DNA from: Agrobacterium tumefaciens | GTDB taxonomy: Bacteria; Pseudomonadota; Alphaproteobacteria; Rhizobiales; Rhizobiaceae | Reading direction: 5' to 3' | Length of the DNA: 64,000 nt | NCBI RefSeq assembly: GCF_017726655.1 | Contig: NZ_CP072308.1 | Location: 2,430,001-2,494,000, forward strand | Part shown: one piece after another, positions 47,269-56,533 of the stretch | Position numbering within the stretch: the first letter of the stretch is position 1 | Layout of the letters: each line of letters starts with the position of its first letter | Made by a program: the position numbers and the translations under genes | The notes under the pieces: model-generated | What the model was told of the DNA's origin: nothing | What the model saw: the letters and a program-made list of their open reading frames with translations, nothing else | Databases searched by the model: none

Positions 47269-48833
47269 TGCGCGACGTGCTGATCGGCATCGATGCCGGC
47301 ACTTCAGTGATAAAGTCCGTTGCCTTCGATCTCAAGGGACGGCCGCTTGCCGCTTGCGCCACTCCCAACCATTATGCCGCGGTGGGACGGCAAGGTTCGG
47401 TGCAGGACCTTCGACGGACATGGGCCGATACCGCTCACACGCTTGCTGAACTCTCCAACAAGATTGACGATCTTGCCAGCCGTGTCGCTGGCATTGCCGT
47501 CACGGGACAGGGTGACGGCACCTGGCTGATCGACAGGCAGGGTGAACCGGTGGGCAAGGGATGGCTGTGGCTTGATGCCCGCGCTGGCGAAACGGTCGAA
47601 AGGCTACGTGGCGACAATGGGGATTTAGACCGCTTTCGCAGCACCGGCAGTGGCCTCGCCGCGTGCCAGCAGGGACCGCAATTGCGTTGGATGACCGACA
47701 ACGCGCCCGAAATGCTGGCCGGGGCGACCACCGCGTTCCACTGCAAGGACTGGCTCTATTTCAAGCTGACCGGCAGGCGTGCGACTGATCCCTCCGAAGC
47801 CTGCTTCACTTTCGGTGACTTTCGGCGGCGCGACTATAGCGACGAGGTCATCCGTTTTCTGGGTCTTGAAAGACTGAAATATCTGCTGCCCGACATCATC
47901 GATGGTGCTGTCGAACACCATGGGCTGAGTACGGAAGCTGCCCGTCTCTGCGGCTTGCCGGAAGGCACGCCCGTTGTCCTCGGCTACGTAGACGTTGCCT
48001 GCACGGCCCTTGGTGCGGGTCTCTACGAACCCGGAACCGACGCCGGATGCTCGATCATAGGATCGACCGGCATGCATATGAGACTTGCCAATGGCCCCGG
48101 CGACGTGCAGCTCAATCCTGACCATACCGGCTACACAATGTGCATGCCCGTGAGCGGTATCTACGCACAGATGCAATCGAATATGGCGGCAACACTGAAC
48201 GTCGACTGGATTCTCGGTGTCGCCGGCAGTGTGTTTCAGGGAGCCGGCATCTAACAAAGCAAGTCGGAACTGCTCGCCCATCTTGAAGGCTGGCTTAAAA
48301 AAGCAGGCTCCAGCCCGCCGATTTTCCACCCCTATATTTCCGAGGCCGGAGAGCGTGGGCCTTTCGTCGATGCCTCGGCTTTTGCCTCGCTTATCGGCCT
48401 TTCAATCGGCCACGGTTTCGGCGATATGGTGCGCGCGGTCTTCAACGGCCTCGCCTTGGCATCACGGGATTGCTATACGCAGATGGGCGTGTTGCCGGCA
48501 CGGGTGCGCCTGACCGGCGGAGCTTCCCGCAGCGCTTCGCTGCGGGGCATACTGGGTGGCGCCCTCGGCGCCAGTATCCAGACGAGCGAACGGGAAGAGG
48601 CCGGCGCTGCAGGCGCGGCGATGATTGCTGCCGTTTCGCTCGGTATTTACGAGACGATGGAAAATTGCGTCCGCGACTGGGTTACGCCCTTTCAGCGGCC
48701 GCCGGAACAGCCGGACGCGGACATGATTCGCTATTTCGATGCTGTCTTTCCCGTCTACAGGCAATCGTGGGTAGCATTGCGCCCGGTTTGGCACTCTCAC
48801 GCTGAAACTGTCCACAGGCCCACCCTTTCATGA
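47268..48833 (+). pseudogene. eryA: FGGY-family kinase (EryA-like), interrupted by TAA
   Basis: The 522-codon frame is intact apart from a TAA at 48252-48254, codon 329. The first part has the phosphate loop LIGIDAGTSVIKSVAF, GIAVTGQGDGTWLID and GCSIIGSTGMHMRL. The second part, in the same frame, has HPYISEAGERGPFVDASAFA, GLALASRDCYTQMG and the adenosine motif RLTGGASRSASLRGILGGAL. The place in the operon (transporter-kinase-eryB) and the family fit erythritol kinase. With the stop, the C-terminal ATP-binding half is lost. An FGGY kinase at 32297 might replace it. A sequencing error or read-through cannot be excluded. Confidence 0.85.
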
Positions 48834-48844
48834 GGACTGACGAA

Positions 48845-49882
48845 ATGAAAAAGATAGCCATCATAGGCGACCGGTTCATGCTTCCCGAGATTTTTCGTGA
48901 CAAGATCGCTGCCGCCTGCGGAGAGGGACATGACATACGCGCCGTCGAACAGCCCTGGCCAGACGAACCAATGCAACATGGTTACGCCATTGAAGGGATG
49001 GACGGCCTCAAGGAATATATGGGCAATGCCGACGAGATCGTGGAATTCATCTGCGATGCGGAAATCGTCGTTACGCAACTTGCGCCACTTTCGGCGCGGA
49101 TGTTTGGCCAATTGCCTGATCTCAGGCTGGTTGCCGTTTCGCGTGGCGGCCCGGTCAACATCGACATGGCGGCGGCGCGCGCTGCCGGCGTGCGCGTCGT
49201 TAACACGCCCGGCCGCAACGCAAGCGCCGTGGCCGAATTCACCATCGGCGCGATCCTGGCTGAGACACGGCTGATCCGTGTGGGCCATGAAGCCTTGCGC
49301 AAAGGTGAATGGCGCGGCGACCTCTATCGCGCCGACCGGACGGGCCGGGAGCTCAGCGAGATGACGGTAGGCGTCATCGGATACGGCAATATCGGCACCA
49401 GGGTGGTACGTCTGCTTCGCGCCTTCGGCTGCAAAGTGATTGTCCACGATCCCTACGTCCAATTGAGTGCAGACGATCTGAACGGCGGCGTCGAGCAGGT
49501 GGGATTAAGCGACCTCCTGTCGCGCTCCGACGTCGTGACCTTGCATCCGCGTGTGACTGAGGAAACAAAAGGCATGATGAATGCCTCGACATTCGCGCAG
49601 ATGAAACCCGGGGCAATCTTCGTCAACACCGCCCGCGGGCCACTCTGTGATTACGATGCCCTCTACGTGGCGCTGACAAGCGGTCACCTTTCCAGCGCCA
49701 TGCTGGAGACCTTTGGTGTCGAGCCTGTACCGGCGGATTGGCCGCTGTTGCAACTTCCTAATGTCACGTTGACGCCACACATCGCAGGCGCCTCGGTGCA
49801 GACGGTGACCTATGCTGCGGAGCTGGCAGCCGAAGAGGTGCGCCGCTACATTGCCGGTGAACCGCCGCTCAACCCCTGCTGA
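48845..49882 (+). CDS. D-2-hydroxyacid dehydrogenase family protein (SerA-like)
   Basis: This 345-aa NAD-dependent dehydrogenase starts MKKIAIIGDRFMLPEIFRDK. It has the Rossmann motif GVIGYGNIGTRVVRL (about 178-192). The catalytic triad is visible as Arg in FVNTARGPLCDYDAL, Glu in LETFGVEPVP and His in LTPHIAGAS. The N-terminal PNL-type loop reads SRGGPVNIDMAAARAAG. Family members act on glycerate, phosphoglycerate, erythronate or their phosphates; an erythronate-type acid would suit this locus but this is inference. ATG 48845 has GAGGA nine bases upstream; an ATG at 48830 overlaps the kinase stop and is an alternative. Confidence 0.85.
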   Translation: MKKIAIIGDRFMLPEIFRDKIAAACGEGHDIRAVEQPWPDEPMQHGYAIEGMDGLKEYMGNADEIVEFICDAEIVVTQLAPLSARMFGQLPDLRLVAVSRGGPVNIDMAAARAAGVRVVNTPGRNASAVAEFTIGAILAETRLIRVGHEALRKGEWRGDLYRADRTGRELSEMTVGVIGYGNIGTRVVRLLRAFGCKVIVHDPYVQLSADDLNGGVEQVGLSDLLSRSDVVTLHPRVTEETKGMMNASTFAQMKPGAIFVNTARGPLCDYDALYVALTSGHLSSAMLETFGVEPVPADWPLLQLPNVTLTPHIAGASVQTVTYAAELAAEEVRRYIAGEPPLNPC

Positions 49883-49888
49883 GGAGAG

Positions 49889-51409
49889 ATGGCTGTGCAC
49901 CGTGAACCCGTTATATATGACCTTTTTGTCATCGGCGGCGGCGTCAACGGCGCCGGGATCGCCCGCGATGCGACCGGCCGCGGCCTTTCCGTCCTGCTGT
50001 GCGAAAAGGACGATCTGGCGCAAGGCACCAGCTCGCGGTCCGGAAAGCTCGTGCATGGCGGCTTGCGTTACCTGGAATATTACGAGTTTCGTCTGGTCCG
50101 TGAAGCTCTGATCGAGCGTGAGGTGCTGCTGCAGTCAGCGCCGCACATCATCTGGCCGATGCGGTTCGTCTTGCCGCACAATCCGCAGAACCGGCCCGCC
50201 TGGCTCGTACGTCTTGGCCTGTTCCTCTACGATCATCTGGGTGGGCGCAGGCGACTGCCGGGGACGCGTATGCTCAATCTGGCGCAGGCCCCCGAAGGGG
50301 CCGCACTAAAACCAGAGTATCGCACGGCTTTCGAATATTCCGATTGCTGGGTAGACGATGCCCGCCTGGTGTTGCTCAACATATTAGATGCACATCAGCG
50401 CGGCGCGACGATCATGACCCGCACCGCCTGCTCGTCAATCCACCGCACCGGCGATCTCTGGACGATCGAGATGACCGATACGTTAACAGGGGCGAAAAGC
50501 GAAGCCACGGCGCGGGGCGTCGTCAACACGGCGGGTCCCTGGGTAAACGACATTATCGGCCGTGTCGCGGGACTGAATTCAAGCCGCAGCGTTCGCCTGA
50601 TCAAAGGCAGCCACATTATTGTGCCAAAATTCTGGGAAGGGCAACAGGCCTACCTGGTGCAGAATCCGGACAGGCGGGTGATATTCATCAACCCTTACCA
50701 GAACGATCTGGCCCTGATCGGAACAACCGACATTCCCTATGAGGGCCGCCCGGAAGACGTCGCTGCCGATGGCAACGAAATTGCCTATTTGATCACGTCG
50801 GTGAACCGGTACTTCAAGCAGCAGCTGACGCAGGCCGATATCGTTCACAGCTTTTCCGGCGTACGGCCGCTCTATGACGACAATGCGGCAAACCCGTCCG
50901 CCGTGACGCGCGATTACATTTTCGAGATCGACGAGGACGACGGACGGACGCCTCTGCTGTCCGTTTTCGGCGGTAAGATCACCACTTTCCGCAAGCTTTC
51001 GGAGCATGCGCTGGAGCGGCTGAGCCCCTTTTTTCCTAAAATGAGGGCGGCATGGACCGGTTCTGCACCTTTGCCGGGCGGCGACATGCTCGATGCGGAT
51101 TTCGACAAGTTTCTCAGTGACATCAAAGTACGATATGCTTGGTTACCGACTGATCTCGCCAAGCATTATGCACGACTCTACGGCACGCGTCTGCACGCGC
51201 TGATCGGCAAGGCAGGCGGCGTCGAGGACCTTGGCCTCGCCTTCACACCGCTTTTTCGAGAGCGCGAAGCGCAATTCCTCATGCAAACCGAATGGGCAAG
51301 GTCTGCAGACGACATTCTCGAACGCCGCACCAAACACGGATTGCAGATGACGCCGTCCCAGCGGCTGGCATTCCTTGCCTGGTTTAACGATTATTCGGAG
51401 AAAGCGTGA
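49889..51409 (+). CDS. eryB: FAD-dependent erythritol/glycerol-phosphate dehydrogenase (EryB/GlpD family)
   Basis: This 506-aa flavoenzyme has the FAD motif IGGGVNGAGIARDATGRG near residue 13, GKLVHGGLRYLEYYEFRLV, the core RLIKGSHIIVPKFW and a C-terminal helical DAO_C domain. In the erythritol pathway EryB oxidizes L-erythritol 4-phosphate to a tetrulose 4-phosphate and gives electrons to the respiratory chain. EryC- and EryH-like genes downstream support this role over plain glycerol-3-phosphate oxidation. GAGGAGAG precedes the ATG by a few bases, six nt after the previous stop. It is a paralogue of the gene at 27373. Confidence 0.87.
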   Translation: MAVHREPVIYDLFVIGGGVNGAGIARDATGRGLSVLLCEKDDLAQGTSSRSGKLVHGGLRYLEYYEFRLVREALIEREVLLQSAPHIIWPMRFVLPHNPQNRPAWLVRLGLFLYDHLGGRRRLPGTRMLNLAQAPEGAALKPEYRTAFEYSDCWVDDARLVLLNILDAHQRGATIMTRTACSSIHRTGDLWTIEMTDTLTGAKSEATARGVVNTAGPWVNDIIGRVAGLNSSRSVRLIKGSHIIVPKFWEGQQAYLVQNPDRRVIFINPYQNDLALIGTTDIPYEGRPEDVAADGNEIAYLITSVNRYFKQQLTQADIVHSFSGVRPLYDDNAANPSAVTRDYIFEIDEDDGRTPLLSVFGGKITTFRKLSEHALERLSPFFPKMRAAWTGSAPLPGGDMLDADFDKFLSDIKVRYAWLPTDLAKHYARLYGTRLHALIGKAGGVEDLGLAFTPLFREREAQFLMQTEWARSADDILERRTKHGLQMTPSQRLAFLAWFNDYSEKA

Positions 51410-51410
51410 C

Positions 51411-52469
51411 GTGGCGGTGAAAAGCGCGGAGTTCGAGGCCCTCCTGGATGTTTCTGCAGCCTTAGGCGCCGATCCGCACCTTGTACAGGGTGCTGGCGGA
51501 AATACGTCAATCAAGGAAGGCGATATTCTTTGGATCAAGGCGTCTGGTCTATGGCTGAAGCAGGCGCGGCAGCGTGATCTGATGGTGCCAGTGGCGCTGG
51601 AGCCGCTGATTGCGGCGCTGGAGCGTGATGATCCGGCAGCGGAAAAGGCGCAGGCGTTCGTGATCGCCGAGCGTAATCCATCCGGCCTGCGGCCTTCAAT
51701 CGAGACGACCGTGCACGCGCTGATGCCTCAGAAGGTTGTCCTCCACGTTCATTGTGTCGAGACGCTCGCCACCGCCGTACAAGCCAATGGCGCGGCAATC
51801 GTCGCAGAAAAACTCGGCCGGATCCGGCATGTCTTCGTGCCTTATGCCCATCCCGGTCTTCCATTGGCAAAGGCGATTGCCGCGCGCCTGCGTGACGATA
51901 CGTCGGTGCTTGTGCTCGGCAACCATGGGCTGGTTGTCGCCGGTGAGACCGTGGCGGAAGCAAAAGCCTTGTTGGCGTGCGTCTCCGCACTGCTGGCCCG
52001 GCCAAAGCGACAGGCACCCACGCCCGATTTTGTTGCCCTCGCGCGGCTTGCGCTCGACAGCACCTACACATTGCCTGAGGACACACGCCTGCACGACGTT
52101 GCGACCGATCTGGCAAGCTGCCGCATCGCCGCCCGCGGCAGCCTCTATCCCGACCATGTGATCTTTCTCGGCAAAACCCCGGAGATAGCCGGCCCGACCG
52201 AAACTGCCACGTCGATCGAGGACCGCACCAGCCATGAGGGCGCAGCCGTCTCACCGATGCTTATGTTTCCCGGCAAGGGCGTACTTGTCCGCAAGGACAT
52301 CACCTCAGGTGCGCTGGCAATGGCACGCTGCCTATCCGACGTGACGCTCCGTATTCCAGAGGCGGCCCGGCTTCGCTATCTCACCCAGGATGAAAACGCC
52401 GAACTTCTCGGCTGGGATGCGGAAAAACATCGCCAGGCTCTCAGCCGTGACGGAGAGGCGCTTCAATGA
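51411..52469 (+). CDS. Class II aldolase/adducin family protein
   Basis: This 352-aa protein has the class II aldolase substrate loop VQGAGGNTSIKEGDILWIKA (about 25-44), metal-binding histidines in KVVLHVHCVETLATAV and GNHGLVVAGETVAEA, and a C-terminal extension seen in rhizobial class II aldolases. It probably cleaves or isomerizes a short ketose phosphate. The start is taken as GTG 51411, one base after the eryB stop, with GGAG upstream. Its stop overlaps the next FGGY gene by ATGA. It resembles the N-terminal half of the aldolase-SDR fusion at 19871 but lacks the SDR part. Confidence 0.82.
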   Translation: MAVKSAEFEALLDVSAALGADPHLVQGAGGNTSIKEGDILWIKASGLWLKQARQRDLMVPVALEPLIAALERDDPAAEKAQAFVIAERNPSGLRPSIETTVHALMPQKVVLHVHCVETLATAVQANGAAIVAEKLGRIRHVFVPYAHPGLPLAKAIAARLRDDTSVLVLGNHGLVVAGETVAEAKALLACVSALLARPKRQAPTPDFVALARLALDSTYTLPEDTRLHDVATDLASCRIAARGSLYPDHVIFLGKTPEIAGPTETATSIEDRTSHEGAAVSPMLMFPGKGVLVRKDITSGALAMARCLSDVTLRIPEAARLRYLTQDENAELLGWDAEKHRQALSRDGEALQ

Positions 52470-53332
52470 GACGGCATGACGAGTCTCTCGTTGTCGGTAT
52501 CGACATCCGCACATTCGACGCAAGAGCGGTCGCGATGCCAGCGGATTTTTCAATCGTCGCGTCAGGGGCTGCGAAACTAGCGGCTTTTTCCGCGGATCAC
52601 CGCGATCCGGCTGACTGGCGGAAAGCCGTAGAAACAGCTCTGCGCCTCGTGCTCGATGCAGTGGAGCCTGGAAAAATCCGGGCGCTGGCTGCCGATGGAA
52701 CCTCCGGCACCAAGCTGCCGGTAAGCGCAGTCGGCGAACTTCTTGCCGTGCCAATGATGTATAACGACGCTAATGACGATAATGTCATCCTTGCCTGGAT
52801 CGCCAGGCATGCACCGCAGAACAGCGCTGTTCACGGGGGCACCTCTGCTCTGGCGAAACTGCGGACTTCCCAAAGGCAATCCGAGGCGTTCCGCGTCATC
52901 CATCAGGCCGACTGGATCATGGGTCATTTCAGTGGTCTCTATGGTGTGTCCGACGGAAATTGCGCCCTAAATACCGGCTATGACCCGATTACGCGTTGCT
53001 GGCCGGGCTGGATCGCTGAAACAGATGCCGATACCGCCCTGTTGCCGGAGATCCTGCCCGCTCGCACCCTCGCCGCCAGCATTTGCGCCGATGCCGCAGC
53101 GGCCTACGGACTGCCAGGTAACGCCCTCAGCGTGGCAGGAACGACCGATGGATGCGCCTCATTTCTAGCAACGGGGCCCCACCGGCGGGGCGACGGCGTC
53201 AGCGTGCTTGGCACGACGCTGACGATAATGATGCTGTCTGACGTTCCGCTGTTTGTCCCGGAATACGGCATCTACAGCCACCGAATAGGGGACATGTGGC
53301 TGGCAGGCGCCATCACGGCAGGTGTCACATGA
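52466..53332 (+). pseudogene. FGGY-family kinase, C-terminal third missing
   Basis: The 288-aa product has the FGGY_N domain (SLVVGIDIRTFDARAVAMPA, ALAADGTSGTKLPV) and the start of FGGY_C (VAGTTDGCASFLATG, VSVLGTTLTIMMLSD, GIYSHRIGDMWLAGAITAG), but ends there. Family members continue with a GASNxGG motif and another 130 or so residues that bind ATP. The stop overlaps the ATG of the HAD gene, so the truncation seems to be a clean deletion that joined both genes. Activity as a kinase is unlikely. This is the second damaged FGGY gene in the locus. Confidence 0.8.
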
Positions 53333-54168
53333 CCTTGCCGCAGACCATGGCAGGCATGTCCGCCATTGCCGATCGTTTCGACGCCTTTCTCATCGATCAA
53401 TTCTGCATGCTGCGAGACGGGCACAGCCCTTATCAGGACGCCGCGGCGACGCCTTCAGCGCTTAGACAAGCTGGAAAGATCGTGATCGTCTTAGCGAATT
53501 CCGGAAAGCGTTCGGCCGTGAACAGCGAACGGCTGGCAAAACTGGGTTTCAATGCAACGACCTGGAACTGGTTTTTCACGTTCGGTGAAGTTGCTTGGCG
53601 GCTGCTCTCCACAGAGAGCAAAGGACCCCAACCGCTGCCGAAATCATGCCTACTCATCAGCCGAGACGGTGACACATCACCCATCGATTGCCTTCCGATG
53701 CGGCGTGTCGATAATGGCGCGGAAGCAGATGTCATCCTGCTGGCCGCCAGCGAGGATGATTTATATTCACTGGACCATTATCGCGCGCTTCTGGAGACGG
53801 CTGCACGGCGCGGCGTACCCTGCCTTTGCACCAATCTCGAAAAGGTGATGCTTACGCAGAAGGGCTCATCGTTCGGCGCCGGGCGGATTGCTGAGCTTTA
53901 CCAAGCCATGGGTGGAAGAGTGCACTGGATCGGCAAACCCTTTCCGGACATTTACGCAACCGCGCGCGAGAATCTAGCCGGATTCCTCACCGACAGGATG
54001 CGTCGGGGACAGCATCGAGCACGACATCGTGGGCGGGAGGAGGGCCGGTCTCTATTCTGTCTCGTCACGACGGGCATACTCCCACAAACCCCGGAACAGC
54101 AATGCAAGGCGATGTTCACCGAGCATAACACCGTTCCCGATTTCATACTCCCGGCGTTTACCTGGTAG
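53329..54168 (+). pseudogene. HAD-family protein with two compensating frameshifts
   Basis: The 279-aa frame shows a HAD hydrolase of the NagD/IIA-like type: DAFLIDQFCMLRDGHSPYQD near 20-39 (Asp nucleophile), VLANSGKRSAVNSERLAKLG, and GRVHWIGKPFPDIYATAREN. The fourth motif is lost in this frame. Between about 54005 and 54060 the familiar CVGDSIEHDIVGGRRAGLYS is found one frame over, and after that the original frame resumes with LVTTGILP. One base lost and one gained would explain this. The acidic GDS-x3-D motif for Mg binding is therefore replaced by RRGQHRARHRGREEGRS. The protein would likely be inactive. Confidence 0.75.
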
Positions 54169-54182
54169 AAAAGGCTTCGTTT

Positions 54183-55106
54183 ATGGCTTTCACGCTGTCG
54201 CTCAATACTAATCCTCTCGTCAATCGCTTTGCCGAGCCAGACGACCTGATCGAGACCGTGGCCGAGAAGATGCGGATCGGCCATTTGCAACTGACACATG
54301 AATTCATCAATCCCGGATGGCCAGCAGCGACAATTACCAAACATGTGCGACTTCTGAACAAGGCAATGGCCCGCACCGGTGTGAAGGTGACATCCGGCAT
54401 GACCGGGCCTTACGGCCGTCTCAATCATTTCGGCCACCCAGATGCCGACGTGCGCCGGTACTACGTCGATTGGTTCAAGACGCTTGCTGACGCCTGCGCC
54501 GACCTCGGTGCCTCCGGGATCGGCACACAATTCGCCATCTTCGCCCAAAAGGACTACGACGACCCGCTCCGCCGTGAGGAGCTGATTAAGGTTGCCATCG
54601 ACTGCTGGCGCGCGGTAGCCGACCATGGAAAGGCTGCCGGCCTTGACTATCTTTTTTGGGAGCCAATGTCGGTCGGACGCGAGTTCGGCCATACGCTTGC
54701 CGACTGCCGGGCGCTGGACACGCGTCTGGTGCAATCAGATCTGGCAATCCCGCTGAAGATGATGATCGATATCGACCATGGCGACGTCAGTTCCAGTAAT
54801 CCCGCAGATATCGATCCTTATGCCTGGGCAGAAGCCTTCCCGAAGGAATCACCGATCATCCACATCAAGCAATCTTCGATGAACAAGGGCGGCCACTGGC
54901 CATTCACCGCCGCTTACAACGTTGACGGCCGTATCACGCCTCCAAAGTTGCTTGCCGCAATCGAACGTGGTGGAGGCATCGACAACGAGATATGCCTTGA
55001 ACTGTCGTTCCGCGAACGCGAACCGACCGACCATCTAGTTGTCGATATGATTCGTGAATCCGTCGAATTCTGGGAGCCCTATATCGATACCGGCTTCAAC
55101 CGCTGA
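54183..55106 (+). CDS. eryC: Sugar phosphate isomerase/epimerase, EryC-like
   Basis: This 307-aa TIM-barrel protein of the xylose-isomerase-like (AP endonuclease 2) family starts MAFTLSLNTNPLVNRFAEPD. It has metal-ligand positions in YLFWEPMSVGREFGHTL (Glu), MIDIDHGDVSSSNPADIDPY (Asp, His), IHIKQSS and CLELSFRERE (Glu). Brucella EryC of this family isomerizes or racemizes the tetrulose phosphate made by EryB. The position after eryB and before the tpi-like gene fits that route. No lesion is seen. The ATG follows the HAD stop by 14 nt. Confidence 0.85.
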   Translation: MAFTLSLNTNPLVNRFAEPDDLIETVAEKMRIGHLQLTHEFINPGWPAATITKHVRLLNKAMARTGVKVTSGMTGPYGRLNHFGHPDADVRRYYVDWFKTLADACADLGASGIGTQFAIFAQKDYDDPLRREELIKVAIDCWRAVADHGKAAGLDYLFWEPMSVGREFGHTLADCRALDTRLVQSDLAIPLKMMIDIDHGDVSSSNPADIDPYAWAEAFPKESPIIHIKQSSMNKGGHWPFTAAYNVDGRITPPKLLAAIERGGGIDNEICLELSFREREPTDHLVVDMIRESVEFWEPYIDTGFNR

Positions 55107-55176
55107 TGTCACACTAAAAGGAAGGCGGCGCTGCTAGTGGCGTGGCGACGCTTGTCGGCAAAGTTTAGGAGAAGAG

Positions 55177-55947
55177 ATGCGCGAAGCGACATATTGGATC
55201 GGCACCAGCTGGAAAATGAACAAGTCTCTAGCGGAAGCGATGGCCTTCTCTGACATGTTATCGGCAACAGAGACAGGCAGCGATGAACGGGTGCAGCGTT
55301 TTGTCATTCCGCCGTTCACGACGATGCGGCAGGTCAAGGAACGCCTAATGAAGACCAGCGTCAAGGTTGGAGCCCAGAACATGCACTGGGAAGATGCCGG
55401 CGCATGGACCGGGGAGATCTCACCTCCGATGCTGAAGGACTGTAACCTCGACCTGGTGGAACTCGGCCACTCGGAGCGGCGGGAATTCTTCAACGAGACC
55501 GACGAAACCGTTGGCCGAAAAACCGCTGCCGCCGTTCGACATGGCCTGATACCGCTGATCTGCATAGGCGATACTCGGGCCGAGTACATGGCAGGGCAAA
55601 CGGATGCGGTATTGAAACGGCAGGTAGAAGCGGCGCTGGCATTTCTAGAAGGAGCAGAAAGGCGCAAGACGATCCTGTTAGCCTATGAGCCGGTCTGGGC
55701 CATCGGTGTCAACGGTATCCCAGCATCAGCCGATTTTGCCAACGAACGCCAGGCGATGATCGCAAGCGTGGCCAGGGCGGTCTTAGGCGTTAAGGTTCCC
55801 GTGCTATACGGGGGCAGCGTTAGTGCGGAAAACTGTGCGGAATTGATCACCCAGCCGCATATCGACGGCCTTTTCATCGGCCGATCTGCTTGGCAACCAG
55901 CGGGCTATCTCGACATTCTTGAACGTGTTGCGAAAGCGCTCGGCTAA
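55177..55947 (+). CDS. eryH: Triose-phosphate-isomerase-like enzyme (EryH/TpiA2-like)
   Basis: This 256-aa TIM protein has all catalytic residues: Lys in GTSWKMNKSL (about 13), His in VELGHSERREFF (about 95), Glu in LLAYEPVWAIGVNG (about 168) and the phosphate loop VLYGGSVSAEN. In Brucella an extra TpiA paralogue in the ery operon (EryH) converts tetrulose 4-phosphate forms. This copy lies right after eryC, so the same role is likely, although triose phosphate isomerase activity cannot be excluded. It is the last gene of the operon and the reading is intact. GGAGAAGAG precedes the ATG. Confidence 0.88.
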   Translation: MREATYWIGTSWKMNKSLAEAMAFSDMLSATETGSDERVQRFVIPPFTTMRQVKERLMKTSVKVGAQNMHWEDAGAWTGEISPPMLKDCNLDLVELGHSERREFFNETDETVGRKTAAAVRHGLIPLICIGDTRAEYMAGQTDAVLKRQVEAALAFLEGAERRKTILLAYEPVWAIGVNGIPASADFANERQAMIASVARAVLGVKVPVLYGGSVSAENCAELITQPHIDGLFIGRSAWQPAGYLDILERVAKALG

Positions 55948-56070
55948 ACGGTGCACAAACAATCGCTAGCAGAGTGTCGCTTCTACTTAAGAATTTCAGA
56001 CGGCAGAACGCCATACGCATGTCAAAGTTAGCGCGCGGAATCGCCCGGTTTTTGATGGGGCACGGACACT

Positions 56071-56330
56071 TTACTCAGTTCCATTCCGCAAAGATATGAA
56101 GCAGTTGGCGCATTCTTGCGGCAGGAACGTGGTCACAGCTTGGCCGACTGCAGCCCAAAGTGCATCGACGGTCCGCTCGGCTTTTGCGTGCAAGACCGCC
56201 ATCAGTTTTGCGAACGCTTTGCGGTCTTACTGAAGTCTTGGCTGTATGACGGAAGGTAAAGCAGTCAGCATCGCGCCACTTCGATTGCCCGGCGTACGCC
56301 TTCGGTTTTATGTCAGGCAGGTTCGGCTTA
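56071..56330 (-). mobile_element. IS630-family transposase, C-terminal remnant
   Basis: The minus strand reads KAFAKLMAVLHAKAERTVDA and LWAAVGQAVTTFLPQECANC and then FISLRNGTE with a TAA at 56071. This is the C-terminus of an IS630-type DDE transposase after the NPIE motif. The upstream part is frameshifted (YSQDFSKTAKR for YSPDFNPIEKA). No terminal repeats were found. Confidence 0.7.
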
Positions 56331-56359
56331 CTTCGGAAAACTGGAGAGGCAATTTCAGA

Positions 56360-56440
56360 TCAGGCCGCTAGCCTTTCGAACTGTGCAGCGCTTAGGTAGT
56401 CAAGCGCGGAGTGCCGCCGGATTAGCTTGAAAAGCCATCA
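56360..56440 (-). mobile_element. IS3-family transposase, C-terminal scrap
   Basis: The minus strand reads RHSALDYLSAAQFERLAA then TGA at 56360-56362, the very end of an IS3-type OrfB transposase. Only about 20-25 codons are preserved. The remaining bases of the 55948-56533 gap have no gene. Confidence 0.65.
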
Positions 56441-56533
56441 ATGTATCGGGTGATCAGAGCCAGAAAACTCCAATTCCCGGCGGTCCAAACTGCTAGATCA
56501 GCGCGAAACCCCTGCCAATATAGATCGGGCGGC

